NCBI GenBank assembly: GCA_003427395.1
Contig: BFEA01000070.1
Span: 2,297,057 to 2,334,368, forward strand
DNA: 37,312 nucleotides
Source of the DNA: Chara braunii
Taxonomy: Eukaryota; Streptophyta; Charophyceae; Charales; Characeae
Reading direction: 5' to 3'
Part shown: piece by piece, positions 1 to 10,028 of the stretch
Position numbering within the stretch: the first letter of the stretch is position 1
How the letters are laid out: each line of letters starts with the position of its first letter
The notes under the pieces: model-generated
Told to the model about the DNA's origin: nothing
The model's input: the letters and a program-made list of their open reading frames with translations, nothing else
Databases searched by the model: none
Translations under genes and position numbers: made by a program

Positions 1-10
1 AGGGGATTCT

Positions 11-70
11 ACAGACTGTTGAGGGTTCAGCCTCCTGATGAGTCGGTGAAACTCCGACGAAACAGTTTGT
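11..70 (+). ncRNA. Type III hammerhead self-cleaving ribozyme (predicted)
   Basis: All conserved hammerhead parts occur in order. Helix III pairs ACAGACTGT (11-19) with ACAGTTTGT (62-70), 9 pairs including one G-U. The U-H cleavage triplet is GUU, with cleavage predicted after U20. Helix I is GAGG (21-24) with CCTC (31-34) around a six-base loop. The CUGAUGA box is 35-41. Helix II is GTCGG (42-46) with CCGAC (54-58) around a seven-base loop. The GAAA box is 59-62, its last A being A15.1 paired with U16.1. Helix III is the open end, hence type III. Plant retrozymes carry type III hammerheads in their LTRs; here the motif lies about 95 bases upstream of where homology to the giant LTR begins. 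It is absent from the equivalent place in the other LTR copies. Most natural sites are GUC, so GUU may cleave more slowly. Confidence 0.85.
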
Positions 71-138
71 CACAGCCCCTCGTTTGTTGTCCTCTTCTCC
101 CTCTCTACCTACGGTTTACCGGGCAGTTCTATTTGACG

Positions 139-197
139 ATATATATATGTATATATATATATATGTACATATATATATATATGTACATACATATATC
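139..197. repeat. TA-rich microsatellite
   Basis: Nearly pure alternating TA/CA steps. Other LTR copies have TA-rich runs at the equivalent place (about 18703-18715 and 23248-23302), so this is an expandable site within the LTR. The short ORFs reading through it (YIYIYM-type peptides) are not genes. Confidence 0.9.
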
Positions 198-1232
198 TTG
201 AGTGTTCGCGGGGCCTATTGTGACCGTGCGCAAATGTTAAGCAGAGTATGCATTTGAGAGAAGAGGGAGATCCCTTTTTATCTGTGCTTTTAAAGTTTTT
301 AATAGTTGGACGTTGTAGTCCGTGACAACCGTCAAAGTGAAACCCCTTGAGTTTTCTCCAGAGCCTGGATGATGGAGTTGGCCTCCAGGGCAATAAGAGA
401 CGATTGTCACCACACTTATTAATTTGTGTATCACCCTCTCCGCAGGGTGCAAAAGAGGGTGTGGTTCTCAACCTCACTTGGTGGTTGTCCAGCAACGAGA
501 GGTAAACCCCTCAAGGCGCGTGTCAGCCAACACTTGAGTGTCGAACGTGACCCTCGAGATTACCGAGGACCGTGTAATTATGGGTACTACATAGTCCGCC
601 ATCACTGCGACAACTTACGTATGCATGCATTGTTAGTCGATATGAGAAGACCCTGCATCCGCAAAGTTTTATACCAAGTTTCGTGTGCGACGCCTATCCG
701 ATTTTCCGCGTCGGAAGGTTATGGGAGGACTACAAAAGGGACTATGAGTGTTGTTATGTTGTTTGTTTTATGTCGTTTCACATGTATGTGTGCGTTGTGG
801 TGTAACGAGTGGTGAATGAGATGTGTCCTAGTCGACCGGCGACGAGTCGAGCTTGGGACTTCAGCCCCCCAATGCGTCGGTTCACGTGTGGGCCCGATAG
901 AGGCGTGGGACCACGCATACCCCTTATGCTACAGCGTAAGAAAAACGCCCTTGGCCATACGACCTCTGCGATTGCAACTGATTAACTTTCGTACTATGGA
1001 CTGGTAGCTCGGCGGGGATACGCCAACCGGAGGGCGGTGACAGCTCCCGCAGGTGGAGGTAAGTTGTACCTCACGTTGGCCCTATCCTGTCGTAGGGGCT
1101 CGCGAAAGGTATGGTTGGCGCACTCGGCCGAAGTGGCTTGCGAAAACTCCTTGTGTATCTCAAGAATACGACCAACTCCTTCGTGACGTGGCCGGGAGGG
1201 TCCTGCCGTGCGTTGGACCGATGCGCTCGACA
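165..1232 (+). mobile_element. LTR copy 0: 3' part of a giant LTR
   Basis: From about position 165 to 1232 this is collinear with 18760-19839 and 23330-24407 on the same strand, and with 33198-34440 on the opposite strand. Shared landmarks are the TGGACGTTGTAGTC block, the CCGCAGGGTGCA(A/G)AAGAGG block, GGGACTTCAGCCCCCCA, a decayed TATA-like TACAAAAGGG at 731-740, the AGGTAAGTTGTACCT site, and the terminal ATGCGCTCGACA at 1221-1232. It ends at the same base as the LTR at 5708 but lacks a primer-binding site afterwards. It joins directly to the 3' end of an internal domain. Bases 1-138 do not match the other copies and hold the hammerhead. Confidence 0.8.
1057..1071 (+). promoter_or_regulatory. 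Conserved hairpin / splice-donor-like site, LTR copy 0
   Basis: AGGTAAGTTGTACCT: a 5-pair stem (AGGTA/TACCT) around AGTTG that also contains a perfect donor G|GTAAGT. It is kept in all five LTR copies, roughly 160-185 bases before the LTR end. Confidence 0.5.
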
Positions 1233-2652
1233 ACGCAGACTTAAGGCGTGTATGATCTTTGTTCTCTTTTTATAATTGTGAAGTTGGTGTTGGCTACCGA
1301 CCAAGTTTTTTATTTTTTTAATTTAAACTAGGATTAAATTATACATTTTTTTTTTTTTTACTGATACGTTTAACTGTGGAATGTGCGCTCATACGGAAAA
1401 CGGCATCGGCGATAACATGGCACTAAGTAATAGTCAGAGTATGCGAACGGATAGGTACGAGGAGGGCGTGGAGTTTAGTGGTCGTGGGACTAGTTGGTAG
1501 ATCGAGACATGACTCTCGGACATCTCAGTAGATTGACACTCTACGTGGTATCCGCTTACGTAAGCTACTACCAGTGCTAGAACCAGCGTTGGGCCCAACA
1601 CTATCGGTTATGGCGTCGGACTTCAACAAGGAGATTCAGGGCTCGAGGTCAGCGGTGACGACGTAGGAGTATTAAACCGGAGTGGAGAGGCGGAGGGGTT
1701 GACTGCTCGACGGGGCTATCCTCCTTTGGTTTTGCCGTTAGCAGAGTTGGAGCGGTACTAACGGCTCCTTTTTACCGTGACGATTCCCGACGATTAAAAA
1801 TTTATTATTATTATCTTTATTATTATGAATTTTCTTTGTTTTTCGGCCAGACGCGGGGCCGATTCTGGGGCCATGAAAATTCTTGCGAGTTCGGGGCGTT
1901 GGCGAAAATTCCTCTATCCATCCCGTCTTGAAACACGGACCAAGGAGTTCAACATACATGCAAGCATGGGTGTTTGGCTCACGAAGCGGAGGGGACTTTG
2001 GGTAGTGCGGGCCCGTTGCGCGTGCCCGGTCTGTCGCCCATGATCTGTTATGAGTGGTTTAAGTGTGTGCCTGCCAATTGGGTCGTGAAAGAGGTCGGGC
2101 CATGCACCAGGGCAGGTCGTGGACTGCAAGGGCCAGCTACACGAAGCCCTTACCCATTTCGGTTTTCAAAGTTCTCATTTGAATATTTGCTAGTACCACC
2201 AAGATATGCACCCCGACCCCCGTCACCAAGGCGTACTCTACAACCTACAGTGGGGCTACGCCTCCGAACCTATGATATGCTATAAGGAACCCAAAAGGTG
2301 GTGCACTCCGCCTGGGCGGAGCGTGACGAAGGAAAACTTTGTGGGAAGGCTCGCAATGATACTACGTGCAAACAAGCTGTCGGACCTGGGCCTTAGCCGC
2401 TGTGGCGGAACTGCGTGCAAATCGCTTATTGGACTTACGTATAGCTGGCGGAAGAGTAAATCGAGACGATTCATTCAGTAGTTGGCTCCCTCTGGCCTTT
2501 CCCCTCAAGTTAAGCTACGAGCGGAGGATAGCAGATTGGTCCGCTGCGGAGTCTCCCACCACCGAGTGCTGTCGACAGCAGCGCTAGCCGAAAAGGACAA
2601 GTGGACGACTCAGAGTCAAGGCCAGCGGGCACAAAAAAAAGGGGAGAGAAAA
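1233..2652 (+). mobile_element. Remnant of internal domain (3' part only)
   Basis: Collinear with 13066-14466 from 'GACTTAAGGCG' onward, through TTATTATTATT(A)TCTTT, the TTTTCGGCCA(G/A)ACG block and the CACCAAGGC block to a polypurine tract. It begins one base after the terminal CA of LTR copy 0, so everything from the primer-binding site through gag is missing. No ORF is conserved between this copy and the one at 13066, so I take it as non-coding. It joins without a break to the LTR starting at 2653. Confidence 0.75.
2633..2652 (+). other. Polypurine tract before the LTR at 2653
   Basis: Twenty uninterrupted purines (eight A, then GGGGAGAGAAAA) immediately before TGAATCC. This is the expected plus-strand primer just upstream of an LTR starting with TG. 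The parallel tract at 14447-14466 confirms the boundary. Confidence 0.8.
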
Positions 2653-2907
2653 TGAATCCAACGGGGTTTCCAGGCTAGGTACATCCGCTATCGGAGATGG
2701 CAAGGAGCTAGGCAGGGCGCAAGAGGAAAGGAGTAACACTCACGATTGCCAACGGAATCGGGCGCACGGAGAGGTGATTTTGGGTTTTTGTGCTAAGGCA
2801 GGAGCAATGGCGAAGTTAGTTTTGGTGTTAAAACAGTAGAATGAGTGGTAACAAAGAAAGGTCGTGCGAGGAATTGGCGAAGAAAAGAAGAAGAGGGAGG
2901 ATACGAA

Positions 2908-2953
2908 CGTATCATGCTCATTTCTGAGCGCGTATCATGCTCATTTCTGAGCG
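2908..2953 (+). repeat. Perfect 23-base tandem duplication
   Basis: CGTATCATGCTCATTTCTG plus AGCG occurs twice head to tail (2908-2930 and 2931-2953). The homologous place in copy 2 (about 14720) has a single copy, so the duplication arose after the two LTRs separated. Confidence 0.9.
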
Positions 2954-5108
2954 AAATCAAATGAGGGAGGAGTCCACACAGAGGTTTAGGAGATGGGCGA
3001 ATCGATGGTGAGGTCGGATTGAGAAGTTAGTGGATGGATTTAGTAGTGTGGGAGATATGAGTCGTGCTAGGGAGGGAGAACTTTGCAGTATGAATGCATT
3101 TGTCCACATTCTTGCGAAAGATTCATTCAAATATTTACTCATTCTATCAGTGGAAGTGGCTCCTCTCTAATGCACGCGTGGCGGCATGTGCATCTGACCA
3201 CTTCGTCGGTGATGGCGATGAACGAAGGCACAAGTGTGATCGAAGGCACAAAAGGTGGTGGGCTCCTAGGCATTTGATACTCGGTCCTTATCTAAAACCG
3301 AGTGTACCTGGTCGAGTTTTTGACCAAGTTAAAAAAAAAAAAAAAAAAAAGTAACGAAGGAAGGGTGAGTAAACCGGTGAGAAGAGCGAAGACGATTGGA
3401 GAAGAGAGAGCGTACTTAGCGTGAGCGAGCGATCATCTTTCGGTGACGATATTGTGGTGATTGTCAACTTCAATGTGAGCCAGACGCATGAACGCAGTTA
3501 GGCCGAGTAACATAAGTTGGGTGTCGGGCACCAGACAGTAGGAACCATATTAGATACAAGGTTGGAGTGACCAGGGAGCAGCCGTTTCGTGCACTTGAGT
3601 TCATGGTATTATTCCTATTTGGATGGTATCTTGGTGCAATGCGCGTTCTGCTTAGTGCATGACTATCTAGGTTACTTCCGTGATTGTGTAATTTAGATTT
3701 TTGTCTATCGCCCCCTCTCATATCCTTTGCGTCTGTTTGAATAGGGGATTAAGTGTTGAATGAAATAGGCGGAGACATTAGTTGACAGTTTTATAGCATC
3801 GGCTGTATCTCCTCGATACTCAGGGGAAGGGGTGAAGAATGAATTGCGGGATTGGCGGTTTGTCAGTTAGCTGATACGCAACTCATTCTACAAAATGAAA
3901 GAGTGAAGAGGAAGTGAAGACTTACGTCGGAGAAACTGATGAAACGAGACGAAATAAAGACGTACAACGATATAAACTGAGTGTATTAGAAGGTCGAGGC
4001 GCATCTCTCTGTGCATTAGCTAAGGACTCGTCCGGATTTTTTAGCGTCTCGAACTGGTTGAGTGGGCCATGTGGGGTGAATCGAGAGTCGATGTTTGAGG
4101 TAGCAAGGGGGTCGGGTATGGGCTAAAGGTGTTCCTGCTGGCCGTGTGCTGCATATTTCGTTCGACACATCAGGCCACGGACGGAGAGGAACAGTGACAT
4201 TGGACACTTACATACTGACTAGGAGTTGCACGCTGACTGAACGAGAAGCACTGAAGCCCCTGAATGCCCTTAAGATTACTGTGTTTTGTTGTACACAGCA
4301 TCGTGGCATGCTGCGTTGTTGCGCCTCTACTGGAGCTTAATCATTATGCATATTCATAATATTCATTGCTAAAAGCAGTTGCTACAAGCGCAATACTTCG
4401 TTTAAAGGTGTGCTACATTTCACTCGGGTTTCGAGTATAGCACGAGGGATGTATTCTATTTGAACGCAGCCTTCTAGGTTGCGTAGCGACAGTATGATTT
4501 AGGGAACTATTAGGAGGTCTGGTCAAATTCTGTGGCAGGGATATTGCTACGACTTGAAAGTCCGTCAGAGCGCCGCTCTGGTCTGCATTTATGCATAGGT
4601 TGGTCATCTTGTTGCGAGTTTTGGCCATCATTGCGGGACCCTCAGACTTGTGAAGGTTTCAAGGCTCTCTCATTAGAGTTGAGTTGTCCCTCTTGTGTAT
4701 CTCGAAAGTCGAGAACCCCGCTTTCGTCCTTCTTACTCTAAGTCTAATCCTGTTTAGAGAGGAAGGCAGCAGGCGGGATTGCAACCCGTAGGGCCGGAGC
4801 AAGACTCTGTGGGGAGTCTGCCCACCGATTGTGGGAGCTCTGTCGAAACTCAGGAGGAGTTCTGGAGGCAAGGAACTGAGAGGTAACCATTGTTTTCCCT
4901 CTATAAACCCCGTTAATACTCATATATGTAGATCCTTTCATAGTTTGACTAAGTATATAGCCTTCATGACTTTCAAGACAAACCAGAGTTCATTAAGGAA
5001 ATGTTTATGCAAGCTCAGTTTCAGTTTTGTTGGTGGACTGAAAGCAGATTGTGAAAAAGGTTTGCATCTGGGGTAAAGGTGAGAGGAAGGTGATATTGCC
5101 TGCGCTTG

Positions 5109-5299
5109 ACTGGGTCAACCAAAGGCTGGGAGAGTCTTCATAAGTTTGGAGGACCCAGTACTATGTTTATTTTTGATTGCAAAAAGGACCAGACAGGTTT
5201 ACATAACATTGAGTGGCTTGGTTGCTTTGACTTACGAGGGTTGTTTGTGTTTGACTTTTTCAGGGACCAAGCAGACTTCCATAAGATTGGATGCTTGGT
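5109..5299 (+). repeat. Hairpin-forming interspersed repeats in LTR copy 1
   Basis: Three degenerate units. Arms ACTGGGTC (5109-5116) and GACCCAGT (5152-5159) are exact inverse complements, as are ACCAAGC (5266-5272) and GCTTGGT (5293-5299). A third unit near 5186-5222 has only a 4-base match. The middle parts resemble each other (TTCATAAG, TTCCATAAGATTGG). These are the short version of the longer array in LTR copy 3. Confidence 0.6.
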
Positions 5300-5533
5300 T
5301 GTCTTGCTTTCCTTAGGTTTTCTTATGTTTGATTAAGTTTTGAAAGAGAGTTGAGGATGTTCCATAAGATTGGATAGAGGTGTGGGACAACGCGTACCCC
5401 GTATGCTACAGCGTACGAGAAACGTCATAGGCTGGTCCACCTCTGCGATTGAAACTGATTAGCTTTCATACTGTGGACTGGTGGCTCGGCAAGGATACTC
5501 CCACCAAAGGGAGGTGACAACTCCTGCAGGTGG

Positions 5534-5548
5534 AGGTAAGTTGTACCT
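5534..5548 (+). promoter_or_regulatory. Conserved hairpin / splice-donor-like site, LTR copy 1
   Basis: AGGTAAGTTGTACCT, identical to copies 0 and 2, lying 160 bases before the LTR end. It would be in the 5' leader of the element's RNA, where a donor would act on downstream ORFs. Confidence 0.5.
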
Positions 5549-5710
5549 TACGTTGGCCCTATCCTGTGTGGTAGGGGCTCGCGAGAGGTATGGCTGGCGC
5601 ACTCCGCCAGAGCGGTTTGCGTAAGCTCCATGTGTATCGCGAGTAGACCAACTCCTGCGTGACTCGGCCAGGAGGGTCGCGCCCTGCGCAGAACCAATGC
5701 GCTCGACAGG

Positions 5711-5728
5711 TGGCGTCGTTGTCGGGGA
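5711..5728 (+). other. Primer-binding site, tRNA-Asp type
   Basis: TGGCGTCGTTGTCGGGGA begins two bases after the terminal CA of LTR copy 1. The complement of the 3' end of plant tRNA-Asp is TGGCGCCGTTGCCGGGGA, a primer site used by several plant Ty3-type elements. This copy differs at two positions, both C to T, as expected from decay of methylated cytosines. It fixes the 5' LTR end at 5708 and the element's orientation as plus. Confidence 0.85.
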
Positions 5729-8202
5729 TGACAATTGCCTACAGTTATCCCTGATGGAACGACATTCAGGTTTGATGATGTGAAAACTAGGCAAAATGAG
5801 AAGTTAAAAAGCCTTTCTGGTTAATTGATTGGTGATATTGGATAAAAAGTAAGTGAGGGTGATTATGTGAGTTGGTTTCGGTTAGTGCAGTAAGGGTGGC
5901 GCGAAAGGGTTAGACGCTTTGACTATGCGCTCACGTACTTTAACTAGCATGATGGTAGTTGGAGTAGGTACCCCTTCTGACCCTGATAGTTAACGAGTTT
6001 GGACGATGCTTAGCATGTCTAGCTAAGCTTGATTATTGTGGACGTTGGTCCTATAAGGTACTTATTATGGTCAAAAGAGTTATCTGAGGGGTCATGAGAG
6101 CAACTTAGTACTTTTGCATTAGAGTGTGGTTAATAATGAGTAAGGGAGCCTATTATGTTAGAAGTCATCGGGGCACTTCAAGGAGAGTTAGGCTAAGGAA
6201 GTCGAAAGTGTTTTATGAGCATGGATTGGGATCCTTGAGTGTGGGTTTTAAGCGGTTGATTAAATTATATAGCTATGAAACAGTGAGGTCTGCCTCGCGC
6301 GACGTGTTTGAACTAGGCGTAAAAGGCAGCAAGCAGGTGCAGAGAAACACCGTGTTATGACCTCAATAGAACAGATTACGGGACGTAGCAGATCTGTATG
6401 GTACCTCCTCTTCAAAAGAGATTTCTGAACCTAAGTGCAGTTGGAGTGATAATAAAGGGGTTAACCCCTAAGTCATCCTGCTTATTTCTGATAGGACAAT
6501 GAGATATATGTAATGTTAGATCATCGCTTGAACCCTTTCAGGTTTGGACCATCCGCTTGAATCTATGGAGTTGGAACTAAGAACTTAAGACTATTCTTCT
6601 GAGGGCATTTTTTTTTAGTTATATATCGAACTCATCCGTATATGTCATATCTTACTTGAATAAGCCTATTTAACGTTTGTTTACATGAGGTTGTGTGTTT
6701 ATTCATTTTATGGCTATCCTTTTCAGGAATATTTTGCATAGGCTATTTATCTGGAGTACATGTTTAAATTCATTAGTCTGCAAGGATTTCTATGAGCGTC
6801 TCAAGTTCATTTATCGATTTATGTATGTCTATTAAGTTTGTGGGTTCGGACTGCTCAAAATGGAGTGATAACTTCCCTTGAGATAAGTTTCTGCTCATAG
6901 AATGATCAATGTATGAAGGTCTACCCCAAGAAAGATTGCAATCCTATGTTATTATTCCTCTAAGAGATTACTTCGAAGAAATTATAATTTTGTCTTGTAG
7001 GTAGTAGTGGGACCCACGCAGGAACGATGTTCCTGGTCCATAGTGGGGTGTTGTTGTTGTATCCCCTTAGATAATCTGACGACACTACTACTGAATAAGA
7101 GGAAAGTGTTTGAGCCTTGTCAGACCATGGCCTATGAGGGAAACAACTACTACATGCTACAAAGAGGTAGGGGGTGAATCCCTAACTATTTTTGTGTCAA
7201 GTGGGTTCACCAATACAGGAAGGGACAGTACACCCCGAAGTGTGTATGGTGAGGTTGTTTACTTTGTCGGCAAGCGTCTACAAGGAGCAAGTGTTAGAAT
7301 CGGAGGGAGAAGCAGTGAGGCTTGATATTTGAGCGAGGCTCAGAGATTTGAGATGCTATCCATTCTGAAAGGGATTACAGTGTCCCTCGACACAGTATAC
7401 TTTTGTTTAAGTTGAGGAATAAAAGTGTGGTACTCTCACTATTATTATTTATGGGAGTGTTAACTGTTGTCAACCTCATCTTTGATCATGACGTGTCTAT
7501 TATATGATATGTCTTTTGGTATAAGTTTATCATTATGAGGTATTTGTATATGTTTCTGGGTAACTGACTAGCTTGTATATAATGCATTTGATTTTATGAG
7601 TATTGTAAATATAAGTTACTAAGGTCATATATCATTCTCCATGAGTAAATATTAGTGTGAATTTGGATATTTATCAACGTACTATCACCATGATATATTA
7701 CCACTATTATTCTCCCTAGGCTGGGTGGTCGTAGGCACTGGAAAGGATAAATTTTAATGAAAGGTGACTTGAAGCTAAGGCTTCAGGAGTAGAGATTGTA
7801 AAACACGATTGTCAGCATAGTAACGGAAGACGTATGCCGGACGTTTTTTTGTGATGGGCAGAACCCAGACAAGGGTGAAGGAAACTAAGGATGCCTTATG
7901 CTAAGGACGATCTCTGTATGGCCTCGCCTGTTAAAAGGAAAGATGGACTCGAAACATCTATGTCAATGAGAGTCAAGGAAGGATAATATATCTCTTCCTG
8001 ATGGGGCATGCTGATAAACAAGGGTATCTTCGTCTGGATCGAGTCTGAATTTGATGATGATCGGGACTGTGGGGTCGTAAGAATAACACTCTACGCCCCA
8101 CCATCGTTCTAGGTCTTGCATGGGATTGAGTTGGCCCTTGGGCATGGACGCCTGCTTGCGAGGACTTTGAGGATAGCTGAGGCAGCTGCAGCGAAGTGGT
8201 GA
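5729..8202 (+). other. Long leader of the internal domain, no convincing gene
   Basis: A 2.5 kb stretch after the primer-binding site. The longest plus-strand ORFs (6124-6360, 78 codons; 7110-7325, 71 codons) have no recognisable domain and no second copy in the window to test conservation. AT-rich sections lie at 6480-7000 and 7440-7720. Confidence 0.5.
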
Positions 8203-8562
8203 AAGAGAAGGGTCCATGAGGGGAAAGAATGGGTGGTGACCCATATAGAGGTCAAGTGCCGAAAAGTTTGTACTTCCTTCAGCTCCGTTAAGGGTTGTCC
8301 TACCTGGATTTCTTATAGAAAGGTGTTTTGGGGACAAGCAAGGGTAGAGGCAATAACTGAAGCCGCTTTGAGGGCAAGAGAATGGGGATATCGGCGTTAT
8401 ACATGTGAATTGATATATGGTTTGTACGTGGACCAAATATTTTTACCCCCTTGTCAAGGGCTCAGGAACATGGTCAATGTAGTTGACGCGTATGCTAACT
8501 CTCATGATCCAGATGAAAGAAGTAAAGATTGGGATGAGGTTTGGGCAACAGTGAGTCGGTAG
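8203..8562 (+). CDS. Unidentified ORF upstream of gag
   Basis: The frame is open from 8203 to the TAG at 8560-8562, about 119 codons. It has no in-frame ATG near its start; the first plausible start codon is a GTG at 8233, so it may be a fragment. The product has a spread of hydrophobic, charged and aromatic residues typical of a folded protein (KVFWGQARVEAI, EWGYRRYTCELIYGLYV, a C-terminal DPDERSKDWDEVW). I recognise no family. It lies in element orientation 340 bases before gag, a position where some giant plant Ty3 elements such as Ogre carry an extra ORF; that parallel is positional only. A 157-codon minus-strand ORF at 7963-8436 overlaps it and could instead be the real one or, more likely, a shadow. 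Confidence 0.35.
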   Translation, partial: KRRVHEGKEWVVTHIEVKCRKVCTSFSSVKGCPTWISYRKVFWGQARVEAITEAALRAREWGYRRYTCELIYGLYVDQIFLPPCQGLRNMVNVVDAYANSHDPDERSKDWDEVWATVSR

Positions 8563-8903
8563 AGGGTGCCCTCATACTGTGCCAAGTATATCTTTCTTAG
8601 ACTCGTTTATGACCTTTTTACTATGCGAGTATGAGGACCAATGACAGTTCTACCCGTTACGATTGTCTGTTCATAACTAGTTTTGAAAACTCTGCCTATA
8701 TAGGTTGTATATTGTTCATAGTACCCGTGAAAGTTAGAGCAAGGGTAATTAAAGTTTAAGTCTAGCTGTGTGAACGAGAGAAGAGAGATTAATGTGATTT
8801 GAATGTTAGCAAACTTATTTTGCCCATCATCTGACTCAAGTTTTCTTGGGCTACGACCTAATGATCCATTGCTTGTCATGCGTGTCAGGCCGGCACCAAC
8901 ATC

Positions 8904-10028
8904 ATGGTTGAAGAAGGTGGTTTCGCTAAAATCTGCTCTAGAGGAGTTCGTGCCTTACTAAAGTGTTGTTACATGAATCAGTGCACGACTCAATGCCCCC
9001 AGACCTTCGTGCTCTGTTGTTTCAAGGAAGGAACTTGTCCAACTTTCTGTGCGACTATAAGGTCTTTAGCCTCGCAAAGATGTGGAACGAGGAAGCAATG
9101 TGGAGCACGCTGTCATTGTTCGTCAGTGAAGAGTTGAGCGAGGAAGTATATACCTTCATGTTGAAGTCGCGAACCTCTGATGAGCTGGAAATTTCTTTGA
9201 GGTTAAGATTTTCAGAAGATGGAATGAAGGGTCAACGTGATGGAAACCCTGTGCAACTAGTCGGGATTGCGTCAACACAAGGAGAATTAAGTGGTATACA
9301 GAGACAAGTGGGGGTATTGGAAGAAAGGTTGACGCGACTAGAAGAGGCCAGAAAGGGCAAGCGGAAGGTTTTGGAAGGTGCATCAACTGAGCCGGCTGGT
9401 CAGGATGGAGAAGGAGCAAGGGTTGTTGATCGAGAGGCACGCCTTCTCAAGAGAACCTCCAACATGCAGGTTAATGCTCCAGTGAGAAACAAAGGTGAAA
9501 AAAGTGGTTGAGGTCAACGAGGAACATGAACCTCCCAAGTTGACGAAGGTCCAACAGAAAGCCAAAAACCTGGCCCAGAGAGGTCAAGGCATAGAGAAGG
9601 GGCAATGTTCAATGCAAACAGTGGTCACCCCGCAAGAACTGAGAGACAAAGTCACGTCAAAGGGACCTCCGTCAACCGAGCAGACATTATATGGGCAGTG
9701 GATGCAATACAATCAAATGAGTATGTGGTCGACGTAGAGCCCATATATGTCGTGGGCACAAGGCTGTTATTTGGGCCCACAAATAAGCATGATGCCACCT
9801 AGGCCTCCAACAGCTTAATTTCAGCCTACGAGACCTTTGCAGCCACCACCACAACAAACGTCACAAGGCAGTACGACTGGTGGAGGAGGCCAAAGACAGG
9901 AGGCTGGAAGGGGTCTCGTGAATGGTGGACGTGGCAGTAGAGGACGTAGTGGCAACAGAGGAGGTACTGGAGGGCGTGATGGACGCCAACGAAACCATAA
10001 GTGGAACGAGGGGAAAAAGAGGGCATGA
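8904..10028 (+). pseudogene. gag: Decayed retrotransposon Gag (capsid-like region plus RGG tail)
   Basis: An ATG opens at 8904 and would need a frame change near 8940 to reach the main segment. The frame at 8942-9511 encodes a capsid-like pattern (LFQGRNLSNFLCDYKVFSLAK, then SLFVSEELSEEVY, SDELEISLRLRF), matching Gag proteins with a 'F-G-x-x-L-x-x-F-L' start and a helical body. A charged, coiled-coil-like stretch follows (GELSGIQRQVGVLEERLTRLEEA). At the A-run near 9495 the message moves to another frame, which continues to 10028 but is broken by TAG at 9735 and TAA at 9816. Its end is proline/glutamine-rich and then Gly/Arg-rich (GGRGSRGRSGNRGGTGGRDG), a nucleic-acid-binding tail. No CCHC zinc knuckle is visible. 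Gag would package the element's RNA in cytoplasmic particles; this copy cannot make an intact protein. Confidence 0.65.

Larger units (their letters stand above)
2653..5708 (+). mobile_element. LTR copy 1 (5' LTR of the gag-only element), internally deleted
   Basis: Starts TGAATCCAAC after the polypurine tract and ends GCTCGACA before the primer-binding site, giving TG...CA termini. Bases 2653 to about 5372 match 14467 to about 17227, and 5376-5708 match about 19508-19839. The missing 2.3 kb includes the five-copy array and the TATA-like region, so this LTR has lost its probable promoter. The trinucleotide GAT is shared at the breakpoint. In a 150-base stretch from 4741 I count about 14 differences from copy 2, so the insertion is old. 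It also lacks a 68-base segment present at about 15862-15931 in copy 2. Confidence 0.8.

Noticed and set aside
1825-2285. Short ORFs with homologues at 13682-14173, possible conserved gene
   Set aside because: The frames are broken at different places in the two copies and match no family; the similarity is explained by both being the 3' internal domain of the same element.
3934-3955. CTGATGA ... GAAA at about 3936, possible second hammerhead
   Set aside because: The eight bases between the boxes cannot form helix II, and the homologous place in LTR copy 2 reads CTTATGA. Other CTGATGA occurrences (about 9177, 11791, 24410, and 25690 on the minus strand) also lack matching helices.
4900-4910. 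CTATAAACC conserved in three LTR copies (4900, 16710, 20418) as the LTR promoter
   Set aside because: It lies about 3 to 4 kb before the LTR end in the full copies, whereas a better-placed TATA box sits about 500 bases before the end. It may still be a secondary promoter.
7963-8436. 157-codon minus-strand ORF
   Set aside because: Antisense to the element's transcription and overlapping the ORF at 8203-8562; no recognisable domain. Treated as a probable shadow.
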